From positions 1 to 64,000 of the forward strand of contig JAFTQO010000006.1 in the NCBI GenBank assembly GCA_017462735.1: a stretch of 64,000 bases of DNA, given 5' to 3'. Position 1 is the stretch's first letter. Every line of letters begins with the position of its first letter. Both the position numbers and the translations under genes were made by a program. This stretch comes from Clostridia bacterium. GTDB taxonomy: Bacteria > Bacillota > Clostridia > Christensenellales > Borkfalkiaceae. The notes beneath the pieces are model-generated. The model saw only the letters and a list, made by a program, of their open reading frames with translations. It was not told the origin of the DNA and made no database searches. Shown here piece after piece: positions 7,495 to 16,586 of this stretch.

Positions 7495-9259
7495 AAAAGC
7501 ACAAGAGATCGAGGCGGATTTTCTTGCAAGGCGCGAGGCGAGACGGAGACTGGAAGGGGGCTGGCGGCTGTGTGGAAAATTCGTCGCGGGAGAGCAGTAC
7601 TTTGACGTGACGCACGACGGGGAAGTGGAAGAGGAAGAAAAACGCTTTTATTGGCAGTCGCGCAGAGTGTTCAACCGCATTGCCCCTGCGGTGGACGCGC
7701 GTATGGCAAAACTGGTCAGGGCGGTGCCCAAACTCAAAGTACGCGCCTTTTCGGGCGCGGAAGAGGACGAGATGTCGGCAAAACTCGCCACGGGGATTTT
7801 GCAATCGGTCAAGGACAAAATCAATCTTCGCGCCGAGATAGAAAAGGGAACTCGCTGGGCGGAAGTTTGCGGTAGCGTATTTTATAAAGTGATCTGGGAC
7901 GCCGAGGCGGGCAGACAGGTTGGCAAACGCGAAGACGGCAGTTCCGTATACGAAGGGGAAGTCAGCGTGTCCGTGACCCCGCCTTTTGAGATTTTTCCCG
8001 ACTCGCTCAGCGCGGAAAATTTGGCGGAGACGAAGAGCGTTATTCACGCAAAAGTCGTACCTGCCGCCTATATTTTCGAAAAATTCGGGGTGGCAGTATC
8101 GGGTTCTAACCTCTCGGTGGGTTCTCCTTGCGGTGGAGAAGAAGTGATAAAGGACGGGGTGGTATACGTCGAAAGATACACGCGCGGGGACAAAAAATTC
8201 CCTCGTGGCAGATTGGAGATTGCCGCTGGCGGCGAGTTGCTGTACGAGGGGGATCTGCCCTATTTAAACGGGGAAGGCGGGGTGAGAGATTTTCCTTTCG
8301 TCAAGCAAGACTGTCTGTCTATGCCGGGTAGTTTTTTCGGGCATAGCGTCGTGGAAAGACTAGTGCCTTTGCAACGCGCTTACAACGCGGTACGCAATCG
8401 TAAGCACGAGTTTTTGAATCGAGCCACTTTCGGCGTTTTGACGGTGGAGGACGGCAGTTTGGACACGGAAGAACTTGCCGACGAAGGACTTGCACCCGGA
8501 AGAGTGCTCGTATATCGGCAAGGGGGGATACCGCCCAAGTTTTTGGACGGCGGTCAATTACCTGCGGAGTTTGAAAGGGAGGAGGAGTGGCTAGAAAAGG
8601 AATTTTCCGTTCTTTCGGGAGTCAGCGATTTTACCCAGCGTTTGGCGACGGGGGTGACCAGCGCGACGGGTTTGCAGTTGCTACTCTCTCAGGATACCAG
8701 CCGTTTGCAAAACACCGTCCTTGCGGTGGAGAACGCCACGAAGGAGATCGGCAGACATATCTTGCGGTTGTATAAGCAGTTTGCGGGCACGGCGAGGCTG
8801 ACGACGGTGACGGGCGAGAACGAGCGGGCGCAAGTTTATTATTTCAACGCCAGCGACTTGCGTGCGTCCGACGTGACCTTTGAAAGCGAGGCGATCGTAT
8901 CGGTGGAGGAAAAGCGCGAGACGCTGTTACGCCTCTACGAAGCGGGGATTTTGCAAGGGGAGGACGGACGTGTGTCCGTTGCCCATAAAAACAGCATTTT
9001 GGAGTGTTTCGGGCTAGAGACGCTGGATACTTCTAAGGACGTGTCGGCGTTGCATATCCAAAAGTCGGCGCAAGAAAATTTGGCGTTTAGCAAAGGCGAG
9101 GTGTCGGTGGACGATTTCGACGACCACCCGTTACACGTAGCGGAGCATACCAAGTATTTGTTGTCCCTCTCGCTGCAAGGAGAAGAGGACGGCGAATGCA
9201 AACGCCGTGCCGTGGCGCATTTAAAGGCGCATCAACAAAAAATCAAGGATAAGGAGTAA
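7430..9259 (+). CDS. Phage portal protein, P22-like
   Basis: This 609-residue protein fits the large podovirus-type portal family that forms the dodecameric DNA gate in the procapsid. Visible hallmarks are the helical start, the RVFNRIAPAVDARMAKL segment followed by conserved strands, the middle SVVERLVPLQRAYNAVRNRK region typical of portal stems, and SATGLQLLLSQDTSRL. The ATG has AAAAAGGAG upstream inside the preceding gene. Length is close to P22-like portals (about 700) and shows no frameshift. Adjacent terminase and scaffold genes support the call. Confidence 0.85.
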   Translation: MKEKLTEMEARLQTAKEEAKRKKAQEIEADFLARREARRRLEGGWRLCGKFVAGEQYFDVTHDGEVEEEEKRFYWQSRRVFNRIAPAVDARMAKLVRAVPKLKVRAFSGAEEDEMSAKLATGILQSVKDKINLRAEIEKGTRWAEVCGSVFYKVIWDAEAGRQVGKREDGSSVYEGEVSVSVTPPFEIFPDSLSAENLAETKSVIHAKVVPAAYIFEKFGVAVSGSNLSVGSPCGGEEVIKDGVVYVERYTRGDKKFPRGRLEIAAGGELLYEGDLPYLNGEGGVRDFPFVKQDCLSMPGSFFGHSVVERLVPLQRAYNAVRNRKHEFLNRATFGVLTVEDGSLDTEELADEGLAPGRVLVYRQGGIPPKFLDGGQLPAEFEREEEWLEKEFSVLSGVSDFTQRLATGVTSATGLQLLLSQDTSRLQNTVLAVENATKEIGRHILRLYKQFAGTARLTTVTGENERAQVYYFNASDLRASDVTFESEAIVSVEEKRETLLRLYEAGILQGEDGRVSVAHKNSILECFGLETLDTSKDVSALHIQKSAQENLAFSKGEVSVDDFDDHPLHVAEHTKYLLSLSLQGEEDGECKRRAVAHLKAHQQKIKDKE

Positions 9260-9265
9260 AAAAAT

Positions 9266-9886
9266 ATGGAGAATAAGGAGAACGTTTGCGAGGAAATTTC
9301 AACGGCGGGACAAATGGAAGAGGAAAAGTCGCCTTTAGGTAAATTTAAGGACGTAAACGCCCTGATGCAGGCGTACAACAGTTTGCAGGCGGAGTTTACT
9401 AGACGTAGCCAACGCCTCAAAGAGTTGGAGCGCGCGGGCAAATCTAACGACGGGCAGACGAAGTCTTGCAAGGATTGCGAGGAGGAAAATCTTGGCGATA
9501 CCGCGCAAAACGAGGGGTGGCAGAGTGCGTCCGTTAAGGAACCCGATACGAAGGCGCCGTATAACGGTCAACCGAGAAAAGAGGTTGCGGACGAGGCGCA
9601 AGGCGTAAGGGAAGAGGACGCCGTTGCAGAGTCAGGCGAAAAAAATTTAGACGGACAAGCAAAACCGATGCCGACCGCTGAGGACGTATATCTACTTGCG
9701 TCGAAAGACGAAAAGGTAAGACTGCAAATTATCGGCGATTATTTGCAGTCCTTACAAGACGCGGGCGCGCCGATTAGCAAAGGTGGCGTAGGCGCGCTTT
9801 TGACGCCACCGAAAAAAGCCAAGACGCTTGACGACGCGGGCAATATGGCGCTCAGGCTGTTCAAGGCTAACAACAACGATTTTTAA
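9266..9886 (+). CDS. Scaffold-like head assembly protein
   Basis: The 206-residue acidic protein has near residues 25-55 the segment KFKDVNALMQAYNSLQAEF, which recurs in phage scaffold/head-morphogenesis proteins, then a long disordered Glu/Asp/Lys region and a short structured C-terminus that could contact the coat. It starts 6 bases after the portal stop behind AAGGAG. Position between portal and capsid genes is the classic scaffold place. No protease motif is seen. Confidence 0.75.
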   Translation: MENKENVCEEISTAGQMEEEKSPLGKFKDVNALMQAYNSLQAEFTRRSQRLKELERAGKSNDGQTKSCKDCEEENLGDTAQNEGWQSASVKEPDTKAPYNGQPRKEVADEAQGVREEDAVAESGEKNLDGQAKPMPTAEDVYLLASKDEKVRLQIIGDYLQSLQDAGAPISKGGVGALLTPPKKAKTLDDAGNMALRLFKANNNDF

Positions 9887-9900
9887 AAGGAGAAAAAAAT

Positions 9901-11067
9901 ATGGTAACCATGCAAACGGCTGATAAGGCCTTAAAATCTTTTTATTTGGACGCCGTCACCGACGCTTTGGATAAGGCGGCTAACCCTTTTTTGGCGCAAT
10001 TGAAAAAATCGACGGCAGACGTATGGGGTAAAGACGTAAGAAAATTGGTGCGTTACGGTGTCAACGGCGGTATTGCCGCAGGTGGTGAAACGGAGGAATT
10101 GAAGGCTAGCGACGCCACCAATTACGTGCAATTTGTTTCCAGCCTCAAAAACTTGTACGGCACGATTGAAATTTCCGACAAAGCACTTCGTGCTTCTCAA
10201 AACAGCGAAGGCGCCTTCGTCAATCTTTTGAACGACGAAATGGACAACCTTATCAAGAGTGCGTCGCTCAACTTTGGCAGAATGTTATTCGGCGACGGCA
10301 GCGGAAAACTTGCTACGGTGACGGAGTTGATTCCCAGTAGCAACTGTGCGGTTTTTGATAGCGTCAAAAATCTCTTTGAAGGGATGATGGTCTGCGCGTA
10401 CAATCCCAACGGGACAAAGGTCGGGGATTTTAAAATTAGCGCAGTGGTGAGAGAGGAAAAGAAAGCCACGCTTAGTGGTATTGCTCTTGTCGAAAGCAAT
10501 TTTCCTGTAGGCAGTTATATCTGCATGCAAGGGGGCTTAGAGCAAGAAATTACGGGTTTGGGTGCTATTTTCGACGACACGAAAGAGCAAATTTACGGCG
10601 TTGTGCGTCAATCTTTCATGCAGCCTTATAAGCAAACGGAAGTGGGAGAAATCGACGAAGATACCATCCAAAAAGCCATTGACTCTATCGAGGAAAACAG
10701 CGGTAGTAAAGTCAATTTTATCGTATGTTCTTGGGGGGTTAGACGCGCTCTTGCGGCTTACTACAGACAGCACAACGTCGTGCTTGCCACCCAGGAAATC
10801 GAAGGGGGCTACAAGGCGTTAACCTTCAACGGTATCCCCGTGGTAGCGGATAGATTCTGTCCCGAAGGTACGATGTATTTGCTCAATACCGACGATTTTT
10901 GTATCCATCAACTTTGCGATTGGCAATGGCTGGAAGGGGACGACGGGAAAGTGCTTACCAAACTTCCCAACAAACCCGTTTACAGCGCGACGCTCGTCAA
11001 GTATGCAGAATTGATGTGCTATAAACCTGGCGGGCAAGGCATGTTGTCTGGGATTACGGAGAAATAA
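9901..11067 (+). CDS. Major capsid protein, HK97-fold type
   Basis: This 388-residue protein fits a phage major coat protein. The order is an N-terminal helix, a variable region, then a C-terminal half with strands (GGYKALTFNGIPVVADRFCPEGTMYLLNTDDF) matching the A-domain signature of HK97-fold coats, where an FNGIPVVAD-like segment recurs. Ribosome site AAAGGAG is strong. A strong hairpin terminator lies 48 bp downstream, which would make this the most abundant product of the module. No delta domain or protease partner is evident. Confidence 0.85.
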   Translation: MVTMQTADKALKSFYLDAVTDALDKAANPFLAQLKKSTADVWGKDVRKLVRYGVNGGIAAGGETEELKASDATNYVQFVSSLKNLYGTIEISDKALRASQNSEGAFVNLLNDEMDNLIKSASLNFGRMLFGDGSGKLATVTELIPSSNCAVFDSVKNLFEGMMVCAYNPNGTKVGDFKISAVVREEKKATLSGIALVESNFPVGSYICMQGGLEQEITGLGAIFDDTKEQIYGVVRQSFMQPYKQTEVGEIDEDTIQKAIDSIEENSGSKVNFIVCSWGVRRALAAYYRQHNVVLATQEIEGGYKALTFNGIPVVADRFCPEGTMYLLNTDDFCIHQLCDWQWLEGDDGKVLTKLPNKPVYSATLVKYAELMCYKPGGQGMLSGITEK

Positions 11068-11114
11068 TCTTTAAAAGGCAGGGGCGTTTTGGCAAAAAAC
11101 GCATAAAAACAGGG

Positions 11115-11153
11115 CACCCGTGTACCGATTTGGCGGTGCACGGGTGTTTTTTT
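11115..11153 (+). terminator. Internal terminator after the capsid gene
   Basis: CACCCGTGTACCG (from 11115) and CGGTGCACGGGTG (to 11146) form a 13-bp stem with one G-T pair, followed by seven T residues. It sits between the capsid and connector genes and may act as a partial stop that lowers downstream expression. Confidence 0.88.
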
Positions 11154-11166
11154 AAAGGAGGAGATT

Positions 11167-11724
11167 ATGAAAGTAAAAGACTTAGTGGTTGCGGCGGCGG
11201 AACTGCTTGGCGACGTTACGGCGGAATCGGTACGCAAGTACACGGAAGAAGCAGACGTGGAAGGCGAGGCGGTGGTCAACGAATTGTTGCGCTGTTTTAA
11301 CTTGGTGGAAACGGAGTTGGCAGTAGACTATCTGCCGTTAAAAACGCAGGAAGAGGTAGAGACGGATACGGGCGCCGTACCCTATCTTACCCTTTCTAAA
11401 CGCGCGGTGCAAATCGTGAAAGTGACGGACGAGTGGGGGCTAGCGATTCGCTTCCAGTTATTCGGCGACTATTTCAAAGCGCAAGTCGGCAGACTCAAAG
11501 TGACGTACACTTACGCGCCCGAGCCGAAAGGGTTGGAGGGAGAGACGGATTTTCAAAGTTTGGTGTCCTATCGGTTGTTTGCGTACGGGATGGCGGCGGA
11601 GTATTGCCTAAAGGCAGGTTTGTACGAAGAAGCGGAGGTTTGGGATAAAAAATACAAGTCGGCAATCACGGCGGCGTATAAAAAAACGCCTTGCAGGTTA
11701 GTGCGGCGTAGAGTTTGGAGATGA
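11167..11724 (+). CDS. Head-tail connector-like protein, P22 gp4-like position
   Basis: A 185-residue mostly helical protein (MKVKDLVVAAAELLGD start) with a central strand region and a C-terminal helix ending KKTPCRLVRRRVWR. Head-completion adaptors that bind under the portal have this size and a similar layout; P22 gp4 is 166 residues. The AAAGGAGGAG ribosome site is strong. Its place after the capsid gene and before a gp10-sized protein supports the idea, but I see no diagnostic motif. Confidence 0.6.
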   Translation: MKVKDLVVAAAELLGDVTAESVRKYTEEADVEGEAVVNELLRCFNLVETELAVDYLPLKTQEEVETDTGAVPYLTLSKRAVQIVKVTDEWGLAIRFQLFGDYFKAQVGRLKVTYTYAPEPKGLEGETDFQSLVSYRLFAYGMAAEYCLKAGLYEEAEVWDKKYKSAITAAYKKTPCRLVRRRVWR

Positions 11725-11735
11725 GGAGGGAGAAA

Positions 11736-13070
11736 ATGGCAGAAAAGAAAATTTCGTCCAAAACTTATTTGGTAAAGCGGCACGTATTCGACGCGTTTTC
11801 GTTGGGTAAGGCGGACGGGTGCTTTTGCGCTACCTCGTCGTACGGTTGTAAGGCGAAGGGCGGTATCTTAGCCTACGGGACGGGGATGCGGTATCTGTCG
11901 ATAAACGGGGTGGATTTGATTTCGCCAGAGCCGTTGCTTGACTTTTCCTTCGCTCCCTACAATACCAGTATCGGGCGAATTTCGCTCCCTATTTTATCGA
12001 CGACGCAAGGGGTGTACTATCTCGCAGAACCTCTAAAGGATTTTGAAAAAGTCATCACGACTGGGAACAGGGTGAAATTACTCTCTTTACCAGGGGAAGA
12101 CGGCTATATGCGGCTCGCTTGTGTGTTGAGAAACGCCTTGTGGCGTTTTGGGATAGGCTGTTGGTTCTCTAAAATGTGCGACGGTACGTTCAGCAAAGCG
12201 GCTTGTGTCTTTGAAAATAGGCTGTTCGTGGTGGGCGCAGATGACAAGTTGCAGTACAGCGCCCCTTACGCATACGCTGATTTTACGGACAGCGCGGACG
12301 AGGGCGGTTTCGTGCGTTTGATGGAGTACGTTTCTACGCCGACGCAGTTGGTGGCACTCAAAGAGGAGATGTATTGTTTTTGTAACGAGGGCTTGTATCG
12401 GGTGACGGGCGGCAGCGCGGCTCGCGATTTTAAGGTGGAGAAAGTCGATTACGTAGGCGGGGTTATTTACGAAGGCAGTGCGGCGGCTTGTGGAGATCGG
12501 GTGCTGTTTATGACGCCCGATGGACTTTTCGGCGTAAAAAACGGCAAGGTGCAGCCGATGGACACGCACGGTCAGTTGAAAGGGGTTGTGCCCTATCCCT
12601 CGGCGGAGGCGGCGGCAACGGGAAATAAGTATTTTTTACCTTGTACTCTTTACGGAGAGAACAGGACGCTGACGGTGGATTTATCCACGGGCGAGTGCGC
12701 GTATACGCAATTCAGTTCCGTACTCTGCAGTTTTGACGGCGGGGTGTACGGCGCGGACGAAAATAGACGGTTGTTTGCGTATGCCGCGGGCTATCCTTTG
12801 CCTTCCGCCCCTTTCTTTGAAAGGAAGGGGGAAAGTTTCGGCGACGAGAAAGACAAGACGCTAACAAGCGTCAAATTGTACGGTAGCGGTAAGATAACCT
12901 TACGCGTCGTCGGCAGAAACGGCAGTAGAGAAAAGCAAGTGCAGTTGACCAAGGAAGGGACGATAGTACCAATCGCCCTCAAAGGGAAACGCTTTGACGT
13001 GAGGATAACGCTGTCCCTTGACGCCCAAGTGACGGGACTGGAAGCGGAGACGCAACGATTGTATAGGTAA
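11736..13070 (+). CDS. gp10-like beta-propeller protein, putative packaged-DNA stabilisation or tail hub factor
   Basis: The 444-residue protein repeats segments such as ENRLFVVGADDKLQYS, KEEMYCFCNEGLYRV and GDRVLFMTPDGLFGV, which read like propeller blades. P22 gp10, the tail accessory factor that plugs DNA in the head, is about 470 residues with a similar fold and follows gp4 in that phage. The ATG at 11736 has AGGAGG six bases upstream; a TTG seven codons earlier is a poorer choice. Identification rests on position, size and repeat style. Confidence 0.55.
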   Translation: MAEKKISSKTYLVKRHVFDAFSLGKADGCFCATSSYGCKAKGGILAYGTGMRYLSINGVDLISPEPLLDFSFAPYNTSIGRISLPILSTTQGVYYLAEPLKDFEKVITTGNRVKLLSLPGEDGYMRLACVLRNALWRFGIGCWFSKMCDGTFSKAACVFENRLFVVGADDKLQYSAPYAYADFTDSADEGGFVRLMEYVSTPTQLVALKEEMYCFCNEGLYRVTGGSAARDFKVEKVDYVGGVIYEGSAAACGDRVLFMTPDGLFGVKNGKVQPMDTHGQLKGVVPYPSAEAAATGNKYFLPCTLYGENRTLTVDLSTGECAYTQFSSVLCSFDGGVYGADENRRLFAYAAGYPLPSAPFFERKGESFGDEKDKTLTSVKLYGSGKITLRVVGRNGSREKQVQLTKEGTIVPIALKGKRFDVRITLSLDAQVTGLEAETQRLYR

Positions 13071-13081
13071 AGGAGGCAGAG

Positions 13082-13564
13082 ATGGAGATAGACGTCATAT
13101 CTTTCACGGACGACCAATACGCGAGACTGACGGACGAGCAGTTGATTGAGGTGAAAGAGGTACAACTAAAGAAAAATAAACTGACGAGAGCGCTGGAAGA
13201 GGCGAAGGCGAAAGAAAAGTTCAGGATGCTGAAAAACGGTGTGTTTTTGGGCAGTAGTTACGAAAAGGTTTGCGAGCAGTTGCAGTCGGTTTACGACGAA
13301 GAGGTAAGCAATTTGCGGGACGGTTTGCTCTTTTATTTGCGGTTTGCCGTGCGTACGGAGACGGGCGAAGAGGCGCCCTATCTTGTGGATTATTCGTTGA
13401 GTTATAGCGAGCGTATTGCCATCGTGCGCGAGTATTACGAGACGACGTACACAGACGCGAAAGAACGGGTAGCCGCCTTTGAAAAAGACGCGGTTGCGCT
13501 CAGTTATTTGGGCGAGTCTTACGCGCCTCTCTACGAATTGTATTACGAGCAAGCGTATCTATAA
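13082..13564 (+). CDS. Small helical protein ending the capsid module
   Basis: This 160-residue protein has a charged helical N-terminus (DDQYARLTDEQLIEVKEVQ) and a Tyr-rich helical C-terminus. It starts 11 bases after the previous stop behind AAAGGAGG, so it is part of the same unit, and it is followed by a terminator. It could be a head-tail joining or internal head protein, but no family is recognised. No tail fibre, needle, lysin or holin gene follows. Confidence 0.6.
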   Translation: MEIDVISFTDDQYARLTDEQLIEVKEVQLKKNKLTRALEEAKAKEKFRMLKNGVFLGSSYEKVCEQLQSVYDEEVSNLRDGLLFYLRFAVRTETGEEAPYLVDYSLSYSERIAIVREYYETTYTDAKERVAAFEKDAVALSYLGESYAPLYELYYEQAYL

Positions 13565-13584
13565 CCGTTCGTATAGAAAAAAGG

Positions 13585-13611
13585 TCGCAGGATTTCCTGC
13601 GATTTTTTTTG
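13585..13611 (+). terminator. Terminator of the capsid module
   Basis: TCGCAGGA and TCCTGCGA form a perfect 8-bp stem, then a T-run. Confidence 0.9.
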
Positions 13612-13640
13612 CGCTACGGGCGCGCAGATACGCTAATCGG

Positions 13641-13669
13641 TTGATTTTTTTGCCGATATTTGGTATAAT
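13641..13669 (+). promoter_or_regulatory. Promoter of dut-trmB
   Basis: TTGATT (13641-13646), 17 bp, then TATAAT (13664-13669) with an extended TGG just before it. Confidence 0.85.
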
Positions 13670-13700
13670 GGCGTTGAAATTGAGATAAGGAGAACAAAAG

Positions 13701-14141
13701 ATGCCTACGATAGCAGTAAAAAAATTGGACGAAAGGGCTGTTTTGCCCACTTACGGCTCCGCTTACGCGGCAGGCGCCGATTTGTATGCGGTGCTCGACG
13801 CCGACGTTGTGATACAGCCGAACGAAACGAAACTCATCAAGACGGGGCTTGCAATGGAAATCCCCGAAGGGTACGCAGGGCTCATCTATGCGCGTAGCGG
13901 GCTCGCTTCCAAGCGCGGTCTTGCCCCCGCCAACAAAGTTGGCGTCGTGGACGCAGACTACCGCGGAGAAGTGATGGTGGCGCTCCATAACCACTCGGCT
14001 ATTCCTCAAACGGTTGCACACGGGGAGCGTATTGCGCAACTTGTCGTCGCGCCTTTCTTGCGCGCCGATTATACTGAGGCGGAAACGCTTACGGACACCG
14101 TCCGCGGGGTGGGCGGTTTTGGCAGTACGGGTACGAAATAA
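13701..14141 (+). CDS. dut: dUTP diphosphatase
   Basis: Hydrolyses dUTP to dUMP and pyrophosphate, keeping uracil out of DNA and feeding dTMP synthesis. The 146-residue length is typical of trimeric dUTPases. Motif 1 (AAGADLYA), motif 2 (ARSGLASKRG, 64-73), motif 3 (GVVDADYRGE, 81-90) and the C-terminal P-loop-like motif 5 (RGVGGFGSTG, 135-144) are all present. It has its own promoter after a terminator, and the next gene is trmB. dut also occurs in phages, but its separate control argues it belongs to the host. Confidence 0.96.
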   Translation: MPTIAVKKLDERAVLPTYGSAYAAGADLYAVLDADVVIQPNETKLIKTGLAMEIPEGYAGLIYARSGLASKRGLAPANKVGVVDADYRGEVMVALHNHSAIPQTVAHGERIAQLVVAPFLRADYTEAETLTDTVRGVGGFGSTGTK

Positions 14142-14152
14142 GGCGGTAAAGT

Positions 14153-14842
14153 ATGTCTCAACGGATGAGAAAAAAACGCAATTTCGATACGCGTATGGAC
14201 GCGCTTTCTCACCTGCTTTTGGCGCAGGGCGCAGGAGGCATTTTAAATATGAAAGAAGCGGCGGAAAACTACCGCAACTTATTGGATTTTAGTAAGATTT
14301 TCGGGGACGATAGACCCGTAAGTTTAGAGATTGGTTGTGGGAAAGGCGGTTTTGTTTGCGAACTTGCGGGGCAAAACCCCGACGAGGGCTTTTTGGCTGC
14401 GGAGATGCTCTCCAACGTCATTTTGGCGGCGATGGAGAACGCCCACGCCTATGGCGTGGACAACGTCCGTTTTTTGTGCGTACGCGCAGAGGTATTGCAA
14501 TGTTACGTCCCTGAAAAATCCTTGGACGCCGTCTATCTTAACTTTTCCACGCCCCTGCCTAAACTCGGTTACGCGACGCAAAGGCTGACCCACCGCAGAT
14601 TTTTGGAGATTTACAAAAAACTGTTGAAAAAAGGGGGCAAAATCATCCAAAAGACGGACGACAGAGACTTTTTCGATTTCTCTTTAGAAGAGATGCGGGC
14701 AAGCGGTTTGCGCCTTGAAAACGTGACCTACGACTTGCACGAAAAGGGTAACCCTGCTTGGAATATTATGACGGAATACGAAAAACGCTGGGTGGAGGGC
14801 GGCAAGCCTATCCATCGCGTGGAGGCGATAGTTGAAGAATAG
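14153..14842 (+). CDS. trmB: tRNA (guanine-N7-)-methyltransferase
   Basis: Adds a methyl group from S-adenosylmethionine to G46 in the variable loop of tRNAs. The 229-residue Rossmann-type enzyme has the SAM motif LEIGCGKGG (about 58-66) and the YLNFSTPLPK stretch in place of the usual FxDPWPK. The last element is typically Asp-Pro-Trp in the family, so this is a diverged form, but the rest (AAEMLSNVI, KTDDRDFF) fits. It follows dut by 11 bases and overlaps the next TTG start. Confidence 0.88.
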   Translation: MSQRMRKKRNFDTRMDALSHLLLAQGAGGILNMKEAAENYRNLLDFSKIFGDDRPVSLEIGCGKGGFVCELAGQNPDEGFLAAEMLSNVILAAMENAHAYGVDNVRFLCVRAEVLQCYVPEKSLDAVYLNFSTPLPKLGYATQRLTHRRFLEIYKKLLKKGGKIIQKTDDRDFFDFSLEEMRASGLRLENVTYDLHEKGNPAWNIMTEYEKRWVEGGKPIHRVEAIVEE

Positions 14843-15824
14843 TTTTTTGTCGATGTGTTTATGCGGTGCGTTGATAGGCAGTTCGGTTCTCTTTGGCGGC
14901 TGTGCGCCCGATGAAGTGCAGGTGTATGCGCCCGACGGCGCGCCCGCTTTAGCGCTAGCAAAACTGCTTAGCGAGGACGGCGCGGACGACGGGATTGAGT
15001 ATACGATTACGAGCGCTGATAAAATCATTTCTTTCGTAGACGGGAAGGAGCCTCAGGCAGACGTTTGTATTTTACCCGTCAATCAGGCAAGTAATCTGCT
15101 CGGCGACGGCGATACCTATCAAATGGTCGGGCTTGCCACGCACGGAAATATGTATTTCGTATCGGCGGATAATACGCCGTATACCATAGAAAATATAGCG
15201 GGGCTGAAAGGCAAAAAGATAGGGGTCGTACAGTTAGCCAACGTACCGGGGCTCGCCTTCCGTATTGCGCTTGATAACTTAGGGATTTCGTACGATATGC
15301 AGACGCAAAGTGCGGACGCCGCCTATTTATACGGTGTGACGCCTGACGAGGTCTCGCCTTTAGGCGAGGCGGACGTATACCTTGTACCCGAGCCAGCGGC
15401 AAGCGCAAAAATTAAGGCGTTTACCGCGCAAGGCAAACCCTTTTATATGGTAGGCGATTTGCAGGCGATGTACGGCGCGTCGGGATTCCCGCAGGCGGCG
15501 GTGGTCGCAAAAAAATCCTTTATCAAAGAGGAAAAAGAAAAATTAGAAGAGATAATGGCGGGGCTTTCGCAAGCAGAAGGGTATTTGCAGACGGCGTCCG
15601 TCGCGGAGATTTGCGCTTCCGTTTCTTCCCATTTAGAAGAGGGATTGAAAGGGACGTTCAGCACGAAAAACCTGACGACGGAAGTCATTTCGCGCTGTAA
15701 CGTGCGTTTTGAAAAGAGCGTCGACTGTCGTCTTCGCGTGGATGAATTTTTACAAAAAATGCAATCGGTGGCGGCGGATAGCGCCTCTACCGTAGCGGAT
15801 GAGTTTTATTATATCGAGGGCTAA
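14832..15824 (+). CDS. ABC importer substrate-binding lipoprotein (NMT1/SsuA-like)
   Basis: A 330-residue lipoprotein. Signal peptide with lipobox LFGGC places the lipidated Cys at residue 24, after which a type II periplasmic-binding fold begins (YAPDGAPALALAKLL). The family carries sulfonates, nitrate, taurine or thiamine precursors; the substrate is not readable here. It starts with TTG, supported by GGAGG six bases upstream; this overlaps the trmB end by 11 bp, so it is co-transcribed with trmB and dut. Permease and ATPase follow directly. Confidence 0.85.
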   Translation: MKNSFLSMCLCGALIGSSVLFGGCAPDEVQVYAPDGAPALALAKLLSEDGADDGIEYTITSADKIISFVDGKEPQADVCILPVNQASNLLGDGDTYQMVGLATHGNMYFVSADNTPYTIENIAGLKGKKIGVVQLANVPGLAFRIALDNLGISYDMQTQSADAAYLYGVTPDEVSPLGEADVYLVPEPAASAKIKAFTAQGKPFYMVGDLQAMYGASGFPQAAVVAKKSFIKEEKEKLEEIMAGLSQAEGYLQTASVAEICASVSSHLEEGLKGTFSTKNLTTEVISRCNVRFEKSVDCRLRVDEFLQKMQSVAADSASTVADEFYYIEG

Positions 15825-15827
15825 AAA

Positions 15828-16586
15828 ATGAAAGGGAGCAAAAGGACGAACGCGATTTTGAAAAATGCCGTTTGGGGACTTTGCGCCCTTCTTTTTCTTT
15901 TTATCCTTTGGTTGATTGGCTATTTTTCCGTCGGCAAAGACACCGTCGTCGCCTCCCCTTGGGAGACGGTAGGACGGGCGTTTTCTCTGCTTGGTGACGG
16001 GACGTTTTGGCAGGCGTTTTTAGAGACTTTGTTGCGCGCCGTTATCGCCTTTTGCCTCTCTGCGCTTTTGGCGTTTGCTTTTGCCTTGCTTTCGTACCTG
16101 TTCCCCCCGTTTTTTCGCATTTTCACAGGCGTGTGCGCTTTCTTGCGCGCCCTGCCTACGATGGCGGTATTGCTGATTTTGCTCGTCTCGTTCACCCGTG
16201 CGGAAGTGCCCGTGGCGGTGTGTGTGCTGACTTTGTTTCCCTTACTTTATACGGCGTACTACAACGCTTTATCGGGGGTAGATAAAGACCTTTTGGAGAT
16301 GAGTAAGACCTTTGGCGTGCCCAAGAAAAAAATCGTCTTCGGCTTGTATTTGCCGTCGATGAAAAATTCTCTTATTTTGGAGAGCGCGACAGGCTTCTCC
16401 TTTGCCGTCAAACTCATCGTTTCGGCGGAGATTTTGGCAAACGTTGCTGGCAGTCTCGGCGGGCAGATGCAGGAGGCGGCGTACTATGCGCAAAGACCTA
16501 CGCTGTTCGCGTTGACGCTTATCGTATGTCTGTTCAGTATGCTGGTCGAGTGGGCGGTAGGGCTGCTCATAAAGGAGGGCGTATGA
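15828..16586 (+). CDS. ABC importer permease (SsuC/TauC-like)
   Basis: The 252-residue membrane protein has about six spans and the inner-membrane permease signature near residues 140-165 (Ala-rich, ending in EMSKTFGVPKKKIVFG), which docks onto the ATPase. It starts 4 bases after the binding-protein stop and its TGA overlaps the ATPase ATG, indicating an obligate three-gene importer. Confidence 0.88.
   Translation: MKGSKRTNAILKNAVWGLCALLFLFILWLIGYFSVGKDTVVASPWETVGRAFSLLGDGTFWQAFLETLLRAVIAFCLSALLAFAFALLSYLFPPFFRIFTGVCAFLRALPTMAVLLILLVSFTRAEVPVAVCVLTLFPLLYTAYYNALSGVDKDLLEMSKTFGVPKKKIVFGLYLPSMKNSLILESATGFSFAVKLIVSAEILANVAGSLGGQMQEAAYYAQRPTLFALTLIVCLFSMLVEWAVGLLIKEGV

Noticed and set aside
13701..14141. 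dut as part of the phage-like module
   Set aside because: A terminator and a fresh promoter separate it, and it shares its transcript with the housekeeping gene trmB.
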